DNA of 64,000 nt from Stratiolaelaps scimitus (taxonomy: Eukaryota; Arthropoda; Arachnida; Mesostigmata; Laelapidae), in the NCBI GenBank assembly GCA_019614645.1, contig JABWDB010000066.1:1116001-1180000 (forward strand), in the 5' to 3' direction. Within the stretch, counting starts at the first letter, position 1, and the number at the start of each line of letters is the position of its first letter. The translations under genes and the position numbers were made by a program. The notes beneath the pieces were generated by a model, which saw only the letters and a list, made by a program, of their open reading frames with translations, ran no database searches and was not told where the DNA came from. Shown in pieces: positions 51,001 to 62,545 of this stretch.

Positions 51001-54000
51001 ATATCCCAATTTGAAACTAGAGGATGACAATTTTGTCCGGCCTCTATTTCTTGCGAGAGTAGGCGTGTACTGGACTGACGTATTATAGATCGATTCTCTC
51101 TCCTGATGAAATATTGACTCGTTTTTATTAAGGTTGGGTTCAGATAGAGCAAAAAAATCATAGAATTTTGTTTACCTGGCACTCAGGCATCTGTTCAAGA
51201 TACTTTAATAAATGCTCGATGCCCACCGCTGGGTTTCCGCCCATTAGCTTGAAGGCCTGCAATAGATCGAGGAGACGAACAGGCCACTAAGTAATTTCGG
51301 ATTTTGTCTTGAGCTGGCCACTCACACACTATAAATAGCAGCATATTTTATCTCTCGTCTCAAAATTAAAATCTCTCTTCTACTGACAAATCCTAGTAAA
51401 GAATACATACAGTACCACAATTGGAACAAGAAGACATTTCTTTCTGTTACATTGCGCGCGAGTATTTCAAGGACGTTTCGTCGCCACAATCTTGAGCGGG
51501 ATCATCCAGTTCGTTTAGAGCTATTATATTTACAGAACAAGCTTCCGAATCTCATCAGCTCTTCAAGTTTCTCCCAGCTTTTTGACCACTCATGGTACAT
51601 GGCAATCAGCATAAACTTCCAGCTGCTATACAGGTGGACGTGAGTTTCTGAATTAATCTTATTCGCAGCAATGACCAAAGACAGTGTTTTGGGTCCTTGT
51701 GTTTACCTTTGTCACGGCAATGCTTTGTATTCTGTGAACAATTATACTCTCATGTGCCCTCTTCAATTGACGCCCCGAATGCTGAAGGTAATTCGCAGGC
51801 GGGCCGGGCAGATGCATGAGCGTGGGGTTAAGCGATGCTTACCAGTATTACACGCTGGCTTGCGTAAACAAATGAGGTCTGATAGAAATTCCATTAGGTT
51901 GTTTTTGCAAGCTCTAGTTTACCATAGCGGTGATTAGGGCTTGCATGGCAGGCTAATGTCAGTGCCAAAATGGCCTCCTCTGAAACGTTTTCATATATCC
52001 TCTTATAGAAAATTGAACGAAGTGACACCCGGCAACCCTAACCTGAGGACTGCAGAGGGTGACATTGCAAAACAACGTCTTTCAAAGACGCTCGGTTTCA
52101 CAATGTCCATTGTCGTAAAATGTCGAATTATTGCTTGAAATATCAGGGAGAAAGCACAAACGACAAGCGAGACAACTTACGCTCAAAAGCGACTCGATGA
52201 AAACGGGGCTGCCGGGACCTCCAGAGCCCGAGTTCAAGCATTTCTGCAGCAGTTGACGAATGACGTCTGGAACAGCGTCCGTTGTCTGTAATATAAATTA
52301 TTAAGGACATTGGTGACCACAGCAAATGATAACACGGGTTAAGAGAGTTTGTATATGTTGTCAGTAATTGTGTAATTGTGTAGTTGCAATACAGCGTCTT
52401 GTGGCAAGAACGCTAGCGAGACGCGCATAAAACGATAGAGAAGCTTACAAATATTCTGTAATTTCATTAAGATGTACCAATAATTCCTCGGGCGCTATTT
52501 CAACCTAACACATAGATTTCATGCAGTCGCCTGGCTTCGTGCAGTCCCGCAACACATCAGGGATGAGAGACAATCCGCAACCTTGGGATAGCTCCCTCGC
52601 CCTTCGAGGCCCCTCTACCGCAGATAGATATGGAGGAGGTGCTTCGGCGAGGTGCGGCCTCTCGGTCCGTTGACATCTTCCTCTCTTTCTCGTACTAACG
52701 TAACCATACGCGAAATTGCCGAGAAGTGTCTGATATGAGAATGGCTCCAGCCGCCAACGGGAAGATATCAGGCACTATGAGGCACCACGCGCGTCGACGC
52801 CATCACAAAAATCGTGTGTGTATAAGTGTATCGAATGTGAAGGTAAAGGTAAAGCTTTATTGGTTTATTAAAGGAACTGCAGTTTTTACAATGCTTAAGT
52901 TCTCTTATATGTCACGACACGGGACTCGAACCTGCGACCTCTGGCTTTTTTTATAAACGAGCAATAAAGACGCTTAAACGAATTGACCAATCAGAAATAG
53001 AAGCTTAGTGGCGTCTCGTGACTGATACCAGCAATTTGTATGGGCCACTCGCAGCGAAACTGGACACACGAACATGACGGCTGCGTTTCCTCTGAGATGT
53101 TCCTCAGAGCCTCCTAAGAACTCCTACAACGTCCAGAGAGCGTGAGGCTAGCTAGGCACGTCAAATGATGTCTTTATGAGGGTGGCGGGCAACGAATACG
53201 CTTAGCAGAATGTTACCAAAAATAGGACGAATGGAACGGCGGAATGAACAGATCAAATGTTCCTTGTGCAAAATAGCAGACATTTATCCCTGTGCTTAAG
53301 ATCGATCACGTGGCCATATATTGATATTCATAGGATTGACGTCTAGAGACGTCAAAGTCGATGACTAGGGATGATCGGCCAGCTTAGAGCAATGTCATTA
53401 AAAATGAGCCATCATGTAGGCAAATAACCCGCAACATCGTCATCGGCCCAGATAGGGAATAGTCCGGGAGTGTACATGCATTCGAAACACCGATTTCAAG
53501 CCGCTCTCGTCACGAACTGTAGCTGTCAATTCGCCTTCGAATACAAGAGGTCCGAACCATGGTGTCACGTGAATGGATTTCTCTGTTTCGATTTCATCGG
53601 CAAACGTCATGACCATGTGGTCTTGTACAAACACTCTGGCATAGTATAATCGACACACAACGATACTAACCCCCCATTGCTGGCACTTGCCATCGACGAT
53701 AACTGTATCGGCAGCCCCGACCGACGGCTGTAGGGCCCAGTATAACCTTATGCTATGCGAACTGGTTCATATCATTTGAGAATATGTTAGTTTTATACTC
53801 ACACTTTGAATTGTCGGCTCGCCGATCTGCCAATGCTTTTTGCCCCGTGGAAAATTGCTGATGTTGAATGCTGCTGGGGTTCTTGCATACCCATAATTGC
53901 CGTATAGGGCGGTTTCCTTGGTCCCATTAACGCATGGCCGACCCGATCGTCTGAATGAGGGACCCCGTTGGTGCTGCTGCTGCTGCTGCTGGAGGGACTG

Positions 54001-57000
54001 CGCTCGCATTTGAAATCTGCTCATGTCGACACCATTAAGAGGTTCGATATAGCGACCTCGGGGTGAGCTAGTCACGACGAATCGCCGCGCAGTTGATAAC
54101 CACGCCGGAAGTCGACCCTGCACACAGAAGTTTAGCAAGTCCAAGGCAAGACAAGCAGGACAGGGAAGTTGATAATTTTGGAAAATTGAAACAGAAAAAC
54201 GACACTCGACTGTATATGATGTACACCCAAAAGACTGTGTGTTCACCGATCTATTTTTAATATGACAACAGGAACATCCAACGAAAACTAAAACACATGC
54301 TCTACGTCCATTGTTAGGTGGTGAATAGTTGCACAACACATGTAGCTTTGTCAACTCTTCACGTCTAATTAGATGTGAATTGCACATCGCTATTTTTCAA
54401 GTGGAACAGATTCAAACCCAACCGCTGCCACTATACTGGCGCAGGCCAAGACGCTGGTACAAGAGCTCAACGTTCGATCGACTTGCCCGACACCTCACCT
54501 CCATTGAAGTCGTCGAGTGAGGTCAAGTGAGAGTAACACGCAGACTAGATTATAAACCATTAAACAAACTTAACTTTAAGGACTTCTTAATGCAAGGAGT
54601 CGCTGAACGGTTCGCCATGGTACGCGATGTTCGCGACACGAAAAAACAGATCCTAACGCCGAACCTTTGGATATGGCAGTCTTCGTTTGAATGCGCTGGC
54701 GTAAAAAGGCGCCAAATCTTGTACAAGCAAGCGATGATCGACCAGCGTCGCCAACAGGAACAAGATCTCCTCCTCCACTTTGGCGGGGATATCCATTTCC
54801 ACCTAAACAAAGTCAGAACACAGAACACGTACAGAGGTGTAGATAGTTTGAATGTACAGACGTACAGCGGTACACAGACTTTGAATGTTCAGAGGTTTTG
54901 CAGCGAGGAAAATGTGTCGCTATTCTATGCATGTGGGTCTGTCGATGGACAGTTCCTTGATTTGTTAATAACCCAAGAATAGTGGAAACGATGCCAGTAT
55001 TCTTGGTTGCATCAACAAATCGAGGCTACGGCGAGATGGCTGTTAGCTAATAAAGGAAAAATCGGCGCCTTTCTTCATGCTCTATGGATATACTAATATG
55101 TGGACATAGTAATTAACAGACGAGTTCTCATAGCGGTTAACAACCACCTCAGTATGAATGTAATTATACATATAACATGGAACTATAGGTCGTTGATTGA
55201 ATAGATTACAAATTAAGAAGTTGACGTTGGCTAGTTAGTGGCTGGGTGTAGTTACTGAAATTGAAAGCAGCAAAAGGCGCATGTCACAACGTTCAGACAC
55301 GCACACTCATATATATATATCTATATATGCCCGGTGGTGTGGTACATTGGTGCGCGCCTTGCAAGCCTCGTAATAGGACGAGACATGTAGGTGCACGGGT
55401 TCGATCCGCATCGATTGCATTTACAGGGGTCCGTCTGATAAAGCAATGCCGAGAGCAGTACCGTGGAGAGTAAGTGTGTTGGCCGTGAGTTATAAACTGT
55501 GTAGCTGAACATACTGAGCTGCGCTATATCGGTTCGGATCAAAAAAGTAGAAGTCAACGCGAATATTCCAATTCCTTTCAATTTTCTTGAATTAAATCTT
55601 GAGCTAATTCTCAGCTGTTCTCCCATGTGACAGGAGGCCTCAGCTCTCAACCCTTATGTATTAGTATGAGAACCTGTCGGAGGCACACCTCTGCTTACTC
55701 TTTTTGGCCAATTGTACTTTTTTTTTTTTTTTTTTTTCGAGCTGACCCTCAGTTGTTCTTCTATCTGGCAGGCCTCAGCTCTTAACCTTTAGGTATTACT
55801 ATGAGGACCTGTCGGGGCCAACTGTACCTGGCAAGAACACACAGATGACAACGAAAAATGATAAAAAAAAGTCCAACGATTCTCCAAAGTGTCTGGCAAC
55901 AGGATTTGATCCCAAACCAAACGTCCCTCCTGTCCAGCAGACGAAAGACGCTCATTACTAGACCACCATGAAGGGTACAATTCCTTTCACTCTGTACGCG
56001 TCCCAGTTTTGGGGGCTTCATCTGATACATTTCATTCGTTTTTTTCAAGAGTGACTACCATCTACCCGAGGGAGATTCAATTAAAATATTAACGAGTTGC
56101 TGCAATACTTTTAATCTTGATTGAGGATTGTTCTGTTAACTCTGTAGAACAGGAGCACATACATGTGATTCTATGTAAGATCAGCCCTAAATGTAGCCTG
56201 TAGCTAATGGCTCTCGATACATATAATAATAGTTAGATAGCGGCAAACCTTTTTTGATGGGTCTTTTCTTTGACCCATAATTAAGTCCCTGACGTGTTGT
56301 GTCTCGCCGAGTTCGACCGGAGCGACGAGCGTCTATGAGAACGTGAGGAGAAGAAAAATGGACGACAACAAGACGTTTAGTTTTATTGTTATAGTCACTG
56401 CCGTTTATTTTATTAGGGCAGCTATCTACATTTGCATTAGCAGGCGAACCCGGAGACGAAAATATGATAGCACTGATAAGAGGTCTGCGCAAGAACTTCT
56501 CGTTAGAACACGGCAAAGGAATGATACTGATGCTCAATTGCAGACTGTGTCTGTCATCATCATTTGTGAAGAACCCTGCGAAAATTGTTGCGATATCCGT
56601 GAAACCCGAACGCTAGAACACTGGACGAATTATCTGCTTGTCGACAATCGACATATAGCAGCGATTTTTGACCATCCGTTGTATCTGTAATTACGTAAAG
56701 ACCCACTAACAATGCCACGATACGAAAATACCTTCTATTCAAAGGGGTATGTCACTTCACAGGGCTCCGAAGGACCAGTGTTCTTCGGCCCTTCACGGCC
56801 GCAGACTTTTCAGGCCGTCCAAGCCACCACGCGTATATAATAGCTTACCTGGCCATGTTGTGTAACTATTGAGTAGAGGCTGGGTGATGCCTTCAGGAGT
56901 GAGAGCGTATCATCATAACCAAGCTTCTGAGCAGGAATAAATGAGTCTTCTAAGTCCTGCAGTGATGAAATGTCAAAACAAGAAAAAAAACGGACCGCGA

Positions 57001-57327
57001 TAACGATTGCGTGAAATTCATTCGTTTGTCGACTTTGTACAGCCCTCCTCCTTCATTCTGCTCATAGGTAAAATAAACATTGTCTTGGTTGTAACGCACA
57101 GACTAAAGGACCATAGTATTTGTACCCTCAGCCGTGTGCATCACTCGAGATCGACATCTGGTCACCGTAGAGACAATGGTTAACTTCATCACATGCATAG
57201 CAATCAGGCCCTTGTGAGTGTCTACGTCTACTACCTTATAGCCAGCTTCCAGCTGAGGGATCGTTAGAGGCGTGTCGCTGGCCTGCAGAATCGCCTGAAT
57301 CAGCTTTTGAGTAACTTCCACATCCAT
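48067..57327 (-). CDS. Multi-LOTUS (OST-HTH) protein with Tudor-like C-terminal part, TDRD7/TDRD5-like
   Basis: Exons in order: 57235-57327, 56849-56956, 54665-54802, 53803-54117, 53476-53727 (tentative), 52181-52285, 51176-51256, 49918-50746, 49400-49653, 48873-49100, 48067-48279. They keep one frame of 871 residues plus stop. LOTUS 1 is residues 1-67 (LIQAILQASDTPLTIPQLEAGYK, FIPAQKLGYDD, LLKASPSLYSI). LOTUS 2 is about 70-150 (LLVQDLAPFYASAFKRRLPY, LPAWLSTARRFVV). LOTUS 3 is about 303-380 (VPDVIRQLLQKCLN, VGIEHLLKYLEQ). A fourth winged-helix-like stretch lies near 455-540 (VKLVRFLARNPSTPRSRLIE). The C-terminal third has a weak Tudor-like pattern. LOTUS domains bind and stimulate Vasa-type helicases and G-rich RNA in germ granules; Tudor domains bind methyl-arginine on Piwi proteins. 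A QQQQQQ run lies in exon 4. The ATG at 57327 follows a splice-like gtttcag, so a non-coding first exon probably lies upstream. Confidence 0.8.
52839..52951 (-). repeat. SINE family A copy
   Basis: On the - strand: CCAGAGGTCGCAGGTTCGAG with B box, GTGACATATAAGAGAACTTAAG, ACTGCAGTTCC and a CTTTACCTTTACCTT tail. It lies in the intron between LOTUS gene exons 53476 and 52285. Confidence 0.75.
55328..55510 (+). repeat. SINE family B, best tRNA-like head
   Basis: The head starts GCCCGGTGGTGTGG with A box TGGTACATTGG (55340-55350), a TTGCAAG anticodon-loop-like segment (TGC, as in alanine tRNA) and B box GGTTCGATCC (55398-55407). The body and tail (GAGCAGTACCGTGGAG, GTTGGCCGTGAG) match the fragments elsewhere. 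It cannot be a functional tRNA gene: the acceptor stem does not close. Confidence 0.7.
55600..55697 (-). repeat. SINE family C tail fragment
   Basis: Reads GACAGGTTCTCATACTAATA...GCTGAGGCCTCCTGTCACAT...CAGCTGAGAATTAGCTC on the - strand. It directly adjoins the fuller copy at 55719-55970. Confidence 0.65.
55719..55970 (-). repeat. SINE family C, full copy with poly(A)
   Basis: On the - strand a tRNA-like head (GGTGGTCTAGTAATGAG, B-box-like GGGATCAAATCC) is followed by TTGCCAGACACTTTGGAGA. The body continues with GGTCCTCATAGTAATACC, GAGCTGAGGCCTGCCAG and CTGAGGGTCAGCTCG, and ends in a run of about 20 A. The intact A tail suggests a fairly recent insertion. Confidence 0.75.
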
Positions 57328-57947
57328 CGCTGAAACAAGCAACAGGGAAACAATGTATTCGGTCAGAACTTAGAATAGAATCATCAGGTGCTAGATGCGT
57401 CCGGGCCCGTTTATCCTACCTATTATTCTCGAAGATCGTTTAGGAGGCCGAGAATCTCCGTAGCGGTGACTGTCAAAGAGTACTCGTATGAGGCGGTCGC
57501 ACACGAGCTATCTATGTACAGACAATATATCTACGGGGTTCTGTCAGGCAACGTCAAGCAAATGTTCTTACGGTAATATACACGATAGAGTCGATGAAAA
57601 AAATGGCATCCGTGTATCTGTTCCTGATCCAGCTGTTTTATTCGACACGCGTGTTAATGAGCTTAATTGGCTACCGAAAACGTCGGATATATGTCTATTA
57701 ATAGGGACCCAGTTGTCAGCAATGCGGATGTACTCCTGGCTCATGGGTAGGTTAAGTCCTCGAGCGAGATTATTATAAGCTCTAAATTGCTCTGACGTTA
57801 ATCGCTAACCAATTAAAACTCGAAACGGAGTATGATAGAACAATAGAAGCATGATGAATTTATCCCGTTGCTCAGATTCATATCAGTCTGCAAAATGACC
57901 CCGAAAAAGATGATTTCTCTAGTATGCTACTAGCAGCGTCCGGTGAA

Positions 57948-58008
57948 GTTGCTGAATCCAACCTGTATATGCAGTCTGATTCATGCACATACAGGTTGAA
58001 TGTGCAAC
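57948..58008. repeat. Short imperfect inverted repeat
   Basis: 57960-57973 (AACCTGTATATGCA) pairs with 57984-57997 with one wobble. The outer GTTGC/GCAAC ends add five pairs beyond an internal loop. The result is a hairpin of about 60 nt with a 10 nt loop. Confidence 0.6.
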
Positions 58009-58787
58009 GTTATTAACATACTGTTCGTATGTACGGTTCTTGACGGGAGTCGAGTAATACATAAAAGGGAGCATGAGAATCAGTTAATAATAAGTATTAA
58101 TAATAGTACATGGAAGATAAATTAGCGTTGTTTGTACACAGTGGAAGTGCTTTATTCAAGTCGAAGCCCTATACATTCGAACAACAGCAGCCGCTGACAG
58201 CTTGACTTGGTCGCACAAAAATTCATCAAATCGATCACCGGCCATTCTATTAGGGAGAGCTAGTTGACAGATAGATATATAGCGTATTACACATTATGAC
58301 AGTAGTTAAAAACAGTATCAATCGCCTTCATCCTAAAGATTGGGCCGCATCGTTTCTTTTGTTAACACGTTTAATTGCTAATCAGTGATTTGAGAGTGGA
58401 CCATCTTAAAGGTCTGCTGTTCGAGGCCTGTTAAAGGTTCTTCATAACCACCGATCATCCTCACCTGGTGTTTCTTTCAATACTCAACGTTTCAATTGAT
58501 GTTCACTGTTTAAAGGCAGGTGTATTGTACAAAGACGATGCTTTATACACAGGGTGTTGCGCGGGTTTTGGGGAACTCCTTGACACCTCGTAGACACCCA
58601 GATCAGCTGGCTGTTCGGCGTTTGTGTCATCCATAGATGTGTAGTATTTTCGAGTAGCTCTCAAATCACCAAGTGTCTACTATCGACTTGCTGTTTATTT
58701 CGAAGAAAAAATGGCACCCTAATGACGAAACAAACGCCCCAACTCATCATTGGTTACGACACTTCACTGCTGACATAAGCGGCTTAC

Positions 58788-58881
58788 CCTGTTTGAACGA
58801 ACGCCGCTCGTCTGCTGGAAAAACGCCTTTATATTCCCCGATAATACAGGTTCTACCCTTCAGATACTGCGGCGCCGCTAA
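58788..58881 (-). CDS. Candidate - strand exon, unknown protein
   Basis: An acceptor (gtcgagacag) and a strong donor (CAGG/gtaagc) bound 31 codons reading LAAPQYLKGRTCIIGEYKG then VFPADERRSFKQ. It starts in phase 0 and ends in phase 1. No matching neighbour exon was found, and the + strand is open nearby as well. Confidence 0.25.
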
Positions 58882-59977
58882 CTGTCTCGACCAGTGACCC
58901 AGCAAGCAAAACAAGGTGCGTTTAGTTTGGCTCCACACAACTATGTCATAAAGGCTCGAAAACACAATGATGATCTTTCGATGTTGAGCGCATCTCAGGA
59001 ATACGTCGCAAGAGGTCGGTGGTTGGTTCGTTTTGAAACGGTGAATCTCGTGCTCGATCGCGATGCCACGAAGCCGGTCGTTCGCTGTCGAGCTGTTCGA
59101 AATATCGTGCCACTCCGACGACACTAGATGAACACAATTGGCCTATTTTGACAAGCAGACGCACACTGTCGATCGAATACTTCCTAACAGCGGGAAACAA
59201 CAGCAGCGTATACAAACAATGGAGTCGATCGGTTCGATCAAGTTCGATCCTTGCCTACTGGTTACACAACAGCAGTCTGCACGGATGTGCTACACACACA
59301 CACGTGGTTAATTTCAAAGACAACAACGGTCCGGACAGATGGATATACAGGCCGATTGGTGGAGACGCCAATGACATCGTTTTGCGGAAGATCATCAGAC
59401 AGATAGCCGTATCGATGTAAAATGCGCGCGTCGGAAGTGATCAAAGTGGTCCAAGTTGTGATTGGAGGCTAGATTTCTATGCAGATATTTCTATGCCTAG
59501 ATTCCTATATATATAAATCCAATGTGATATTATAGAATGTTGAATTGCGATCGTCCTGTCGGGATTTTGCACGGATCCGCACAGACGAGGTAGTTAGTAC
59601 TCGATACAAAATCATACCTTTGCTTAATTCAGGCATACATTTGGATAAACACAAACAGATTTCCCGCAATGCCGACTTTGTTTAAAGACAAAACTGTGAT
59701 CAACGTTGATGTCTAGAGTCTAAAAACAATATCTTATCCATTCCTCTGAACCATTGACACGTTCGGTGCGTCATCTCCTGGTGTTCTTTTGAAAGACACA
59801 GCAATACACACCTAGCACTGTAAATCAAGTCAAACTTTGAAAAGTCTTCCCGAGATCTGATCACAGATTACCCGAGCGGCAGTTATGAACCGCTGCCCGT
59901 CGTCTGTTGCGACTTTCGCTTCATCTTTCTTTATCTGAAGATTCTCGCCAGGTACGAGTAAGGCAGAGAATAAGCAA

Positions 59978-60073
59978 AGGTGGTTGCCCCGACAGGTCCT
60001 CATAGTAATACCTAAACGGTTAAGAGCTGAAGCCTGTCAGCTAGGGAAACAGCTGAGGGTCAGCTCGAAAAAC
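59978..60073 (+). repeat. SINE family C tail fragment
   Basis: GACAGGTCCTCATAGTAATA, GGTTAAGAGCTGAAGCCTGT and AACAGCTGAGGGTCAGCTCG match the 55719-55970 copy in the opposite orientation. Confidence 0.7.
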
Positions 60074-61291
60074 AGTTTTGTTGCGACTTCGCAGACGCCT
60101 GAATACTTGTCTTACGTGAAATACATTATGTAATAGAATACTGTTTTCACATTAGACGTCGCTGAGTACAGCAAGGAGCGAGTACATCCAGTAGAACTGT
60201 AACGTCGCGGAGAGACCTTGTTTATGCATAACAGAATAACCAAGCGATTTGAACCTAAATTAGATATTGGAATAACGAGGTCCGTTAAGACAAGCATAAC
60301 GCAAACAACAATCACTATACCCGTAGCTATAGCACAGTAGTATAATTTAATTGCAATTTCTGCCTACAGGAGTCTGTTGCATCTTATACATATGGCTGGG
60401 TATCAGCTGTAGTCGGCAAATCTCCACCGTCATGTGGACGCACTGTGATTTGTCGTAATGGTGGTACCACTAAATTTCCGAGGGGTACTGAAAATAGTTA
60501 GTGAAATGTGGTCGGGCAGTTGCACTGAGGAGTCGGGGAATTAATAGGCAATATTTGACCAGTAATGATACCGAAATGAAATTACTGTTGTGAATATAGT
60601 AGAACTACTCATGGCGAGAACTTAGCAACAATTAGTGTTGATGATAATGATGGTGATGATGATGAGGGTAGCAGTTTAGCGAGACGTGATAAGATCGCAA
60701 AATACAAGGTTGAGTGGCTGTCCTCACTCAGAGAGACAGCGGGTATACGGCTCGATAACTGTAAGCTCGACCGGAGCCTGGGATCCGGACTCCATCAGCG
60801 ATCTAGCTGCTTTGGGTATCAGTAAGTCTCGGCTGGTTGATTTAACGGTACAGGTCGTGCAGGGAACCCTGCGCATATTCCGGGTCCACGAGGACCACAA
60901 ACGATGAGCTGTTGGTCATGAGTCATTACACTTTGAATGAAGGTCGTGCGAGATGGGTGTGGGTGGATTGGACATCCGGGGAGCGTTAGTCCTGGATTGA
61001 CGTTGCCCTATTTTTGGGAATGGCCCTCTAGTAGGGCCAGTGGCGCCCCCCCTGGGGACATTCATCCGTCACATGCTGTGCTCCTGCTCTGATCGTTCCA
61101 ACAGTAAGTCGCGTTGATGGGGCCTCTCGGGGCTTTGGAGCGCCGGGGTATAGAGCTTCCTAGAACCGTTGACTCAGCAGGTCAGCGGCCCAGCTCTCGG
61201 TCATACGAGACCTGTCGGCTATTAATTTTCCAACTCGCTATTTACTGAGCCTCGCTCGCGTACGCCAGGCCGGGGGCCCCTTCACCTCCCT

Positions 61292-61326
61292 GGGTACCGC
61301 TGCCGGGTTTGACGGCAGCGGTACCC
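61292..61326. repeat. Perfect 14-bp GC-rich hairpin
   Basis: Arms GGGTACCGCTGCCG (61292-61305) and its exact complement (61313-61326) flank a 7-nt loop. Confidence 0.9.
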
Positions 61327-61512
61327 TTTCACATAGGGAGAGTAGGCACAGGAAAGCGGTCGCTGATGGGTGGACGAACCATAGTCGGCGTTCAAAATCT
61401 TTAATCACCCTCTTGGTTACCGCGTAACCGGGAGTCTGACGGGTAGACTGACCAAAGCCAGGCTGGTACACCTATCGCCTACCACCCCCCCCCCCGTTAC
61501 AAGATTATCCAA

Positions 61513-61570
61513 GCTAACTCTCAGCAAACATTTAACGACCACGGTACTGCTTTCGGAATTGCTTCATAAG
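61513..61570 (-). repeat. SINE family B tail fragment
   Basis: On the - strand: GAAGCAATTCCGAAAGCAGT, ACCGTGGTCGTTAAATG and GCTGAGAGTTAGC. Confidence 0.65.
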
Positions 61571-62545
61571 ACAACCCTCTTTAAATTCAAATCGTCACAT
61601 TTTAGCGTTTGCTGAAGCTCGAGAAAGATCGTCGAGGAGACTGCAGATGAGTTTGTTATGGGAAACTCCATACACCAGCCAGCTTTTACTTCGCTGTCGA
61701 GCACTCTCAAACTTGCATGAGGTATACGATTATGTAGATTGACAAATTGTTGCGAAACCCTACAGTTGTTGCTACGACGTCTGTACAAACCGCACGACTA
61801 TATTAAATTGGCACGCTATTTACTTCTTGTCAATTATCGTGTTAAAGCCCTAGGGATGCGATAGCAGCCGCGGGGAATAATTTCCCCCTTTTTATTACAA
61901 ACCCTATGAATTTAACCCTTACTGAACGCTAGAGCTAAGGACTGGTTTATACTATATGGGATATTGATTATAATCGTCCGTCTTAAAATATATAATTATT
62001 AGAGAAGCACTTGTGGACAGGGTGTGAGTACGAGGTCGCCATGGTCTCGATGGAAACGATGGCATTGCCTCTTTGCACAACGAGGGAAAGGCGTTGCTGG
62101 AGGTTGAATCCAGCGCGCTTGTCTCCGGTGGCGCGGACCAGCCTGTGATAGACTCTTTCGAGGAAATTATCAGTAAGGAGGCCGTGGCCCCCTAGACTCT
62201 CGAAGTCAAGGAGAACAACAGGTGAACTGCATGGAGGGCCGCGTACTTTGTGCGTAGTTTGGCTCGCTCCGCACGGAATACCACGTAACCAGGGGTGGCT
62301 GCACAGTGGTTGACTTAAGAGCGTACTAGAGTGTCAACCACCGTGCCGTAAAAAACGAGGTGTTGGACTTTGTGGTAGGAGATGGAGGTGTCGCACGATA
62401 GTTCGTGGTGACCATTTGTTCCGACCCCTAACGGCCGCAGCTGTGGGCCACAACGACAGGGGCTCCGAGGCGGAATCCCCAAGGGAGGGCTGTGCCAAGG
62501 GACGAGGAAGGCAGCGCGCAGAGCTATTACTTGAGATTGTGATAA

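Larger units (their letters stand above)
57328..59977. other. Region upstream of the LOTUS gene
   Basis: The promoter and any non-coding first exon of the - strand LOTUS gene should lie here. Frames at 57388-57778 and 58670-59420 are open on one or both strands. One possible - strand exon (58788-58881) has good splice sites. No protein family is recognisable. Confidence 0.35.
60074..62545. other. GC-rich patch, possibly retroelement debris
   Basis: 60690-61480 and 62030-62540 are clearly more GC-rich than the neighbourhood. Short open frames (60686-60907 + strand, 61238-61471 - strand, 62315-62551 - strand) look like broken coding sequence. I cannot place them in a family; a non-LTR element 3' region is one option. 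A perfect hairpin lies at 61292-61326. Confidence 0.4.

Noticed and set aside
54640..54660. Nonsense mutation making the LOTUS gene a pseudogene
   Set aside because: The TAG lies beyond a usable splice donor; splicing before it restores both frame and domain, so decay is not needed to explain it.
54527..54982. 151-codon + strand frame
   Set aside because: Opposite the LOTUS 2 exon; the - strand reading gives a recognisable LOTUS fold and this one gives nothing.
55328..55420. Possible alanine tRNA gene
   Set aside because: A and B boxes are present, but the acceptor stem does not pair and the sequence continues into a repeated SINE body.
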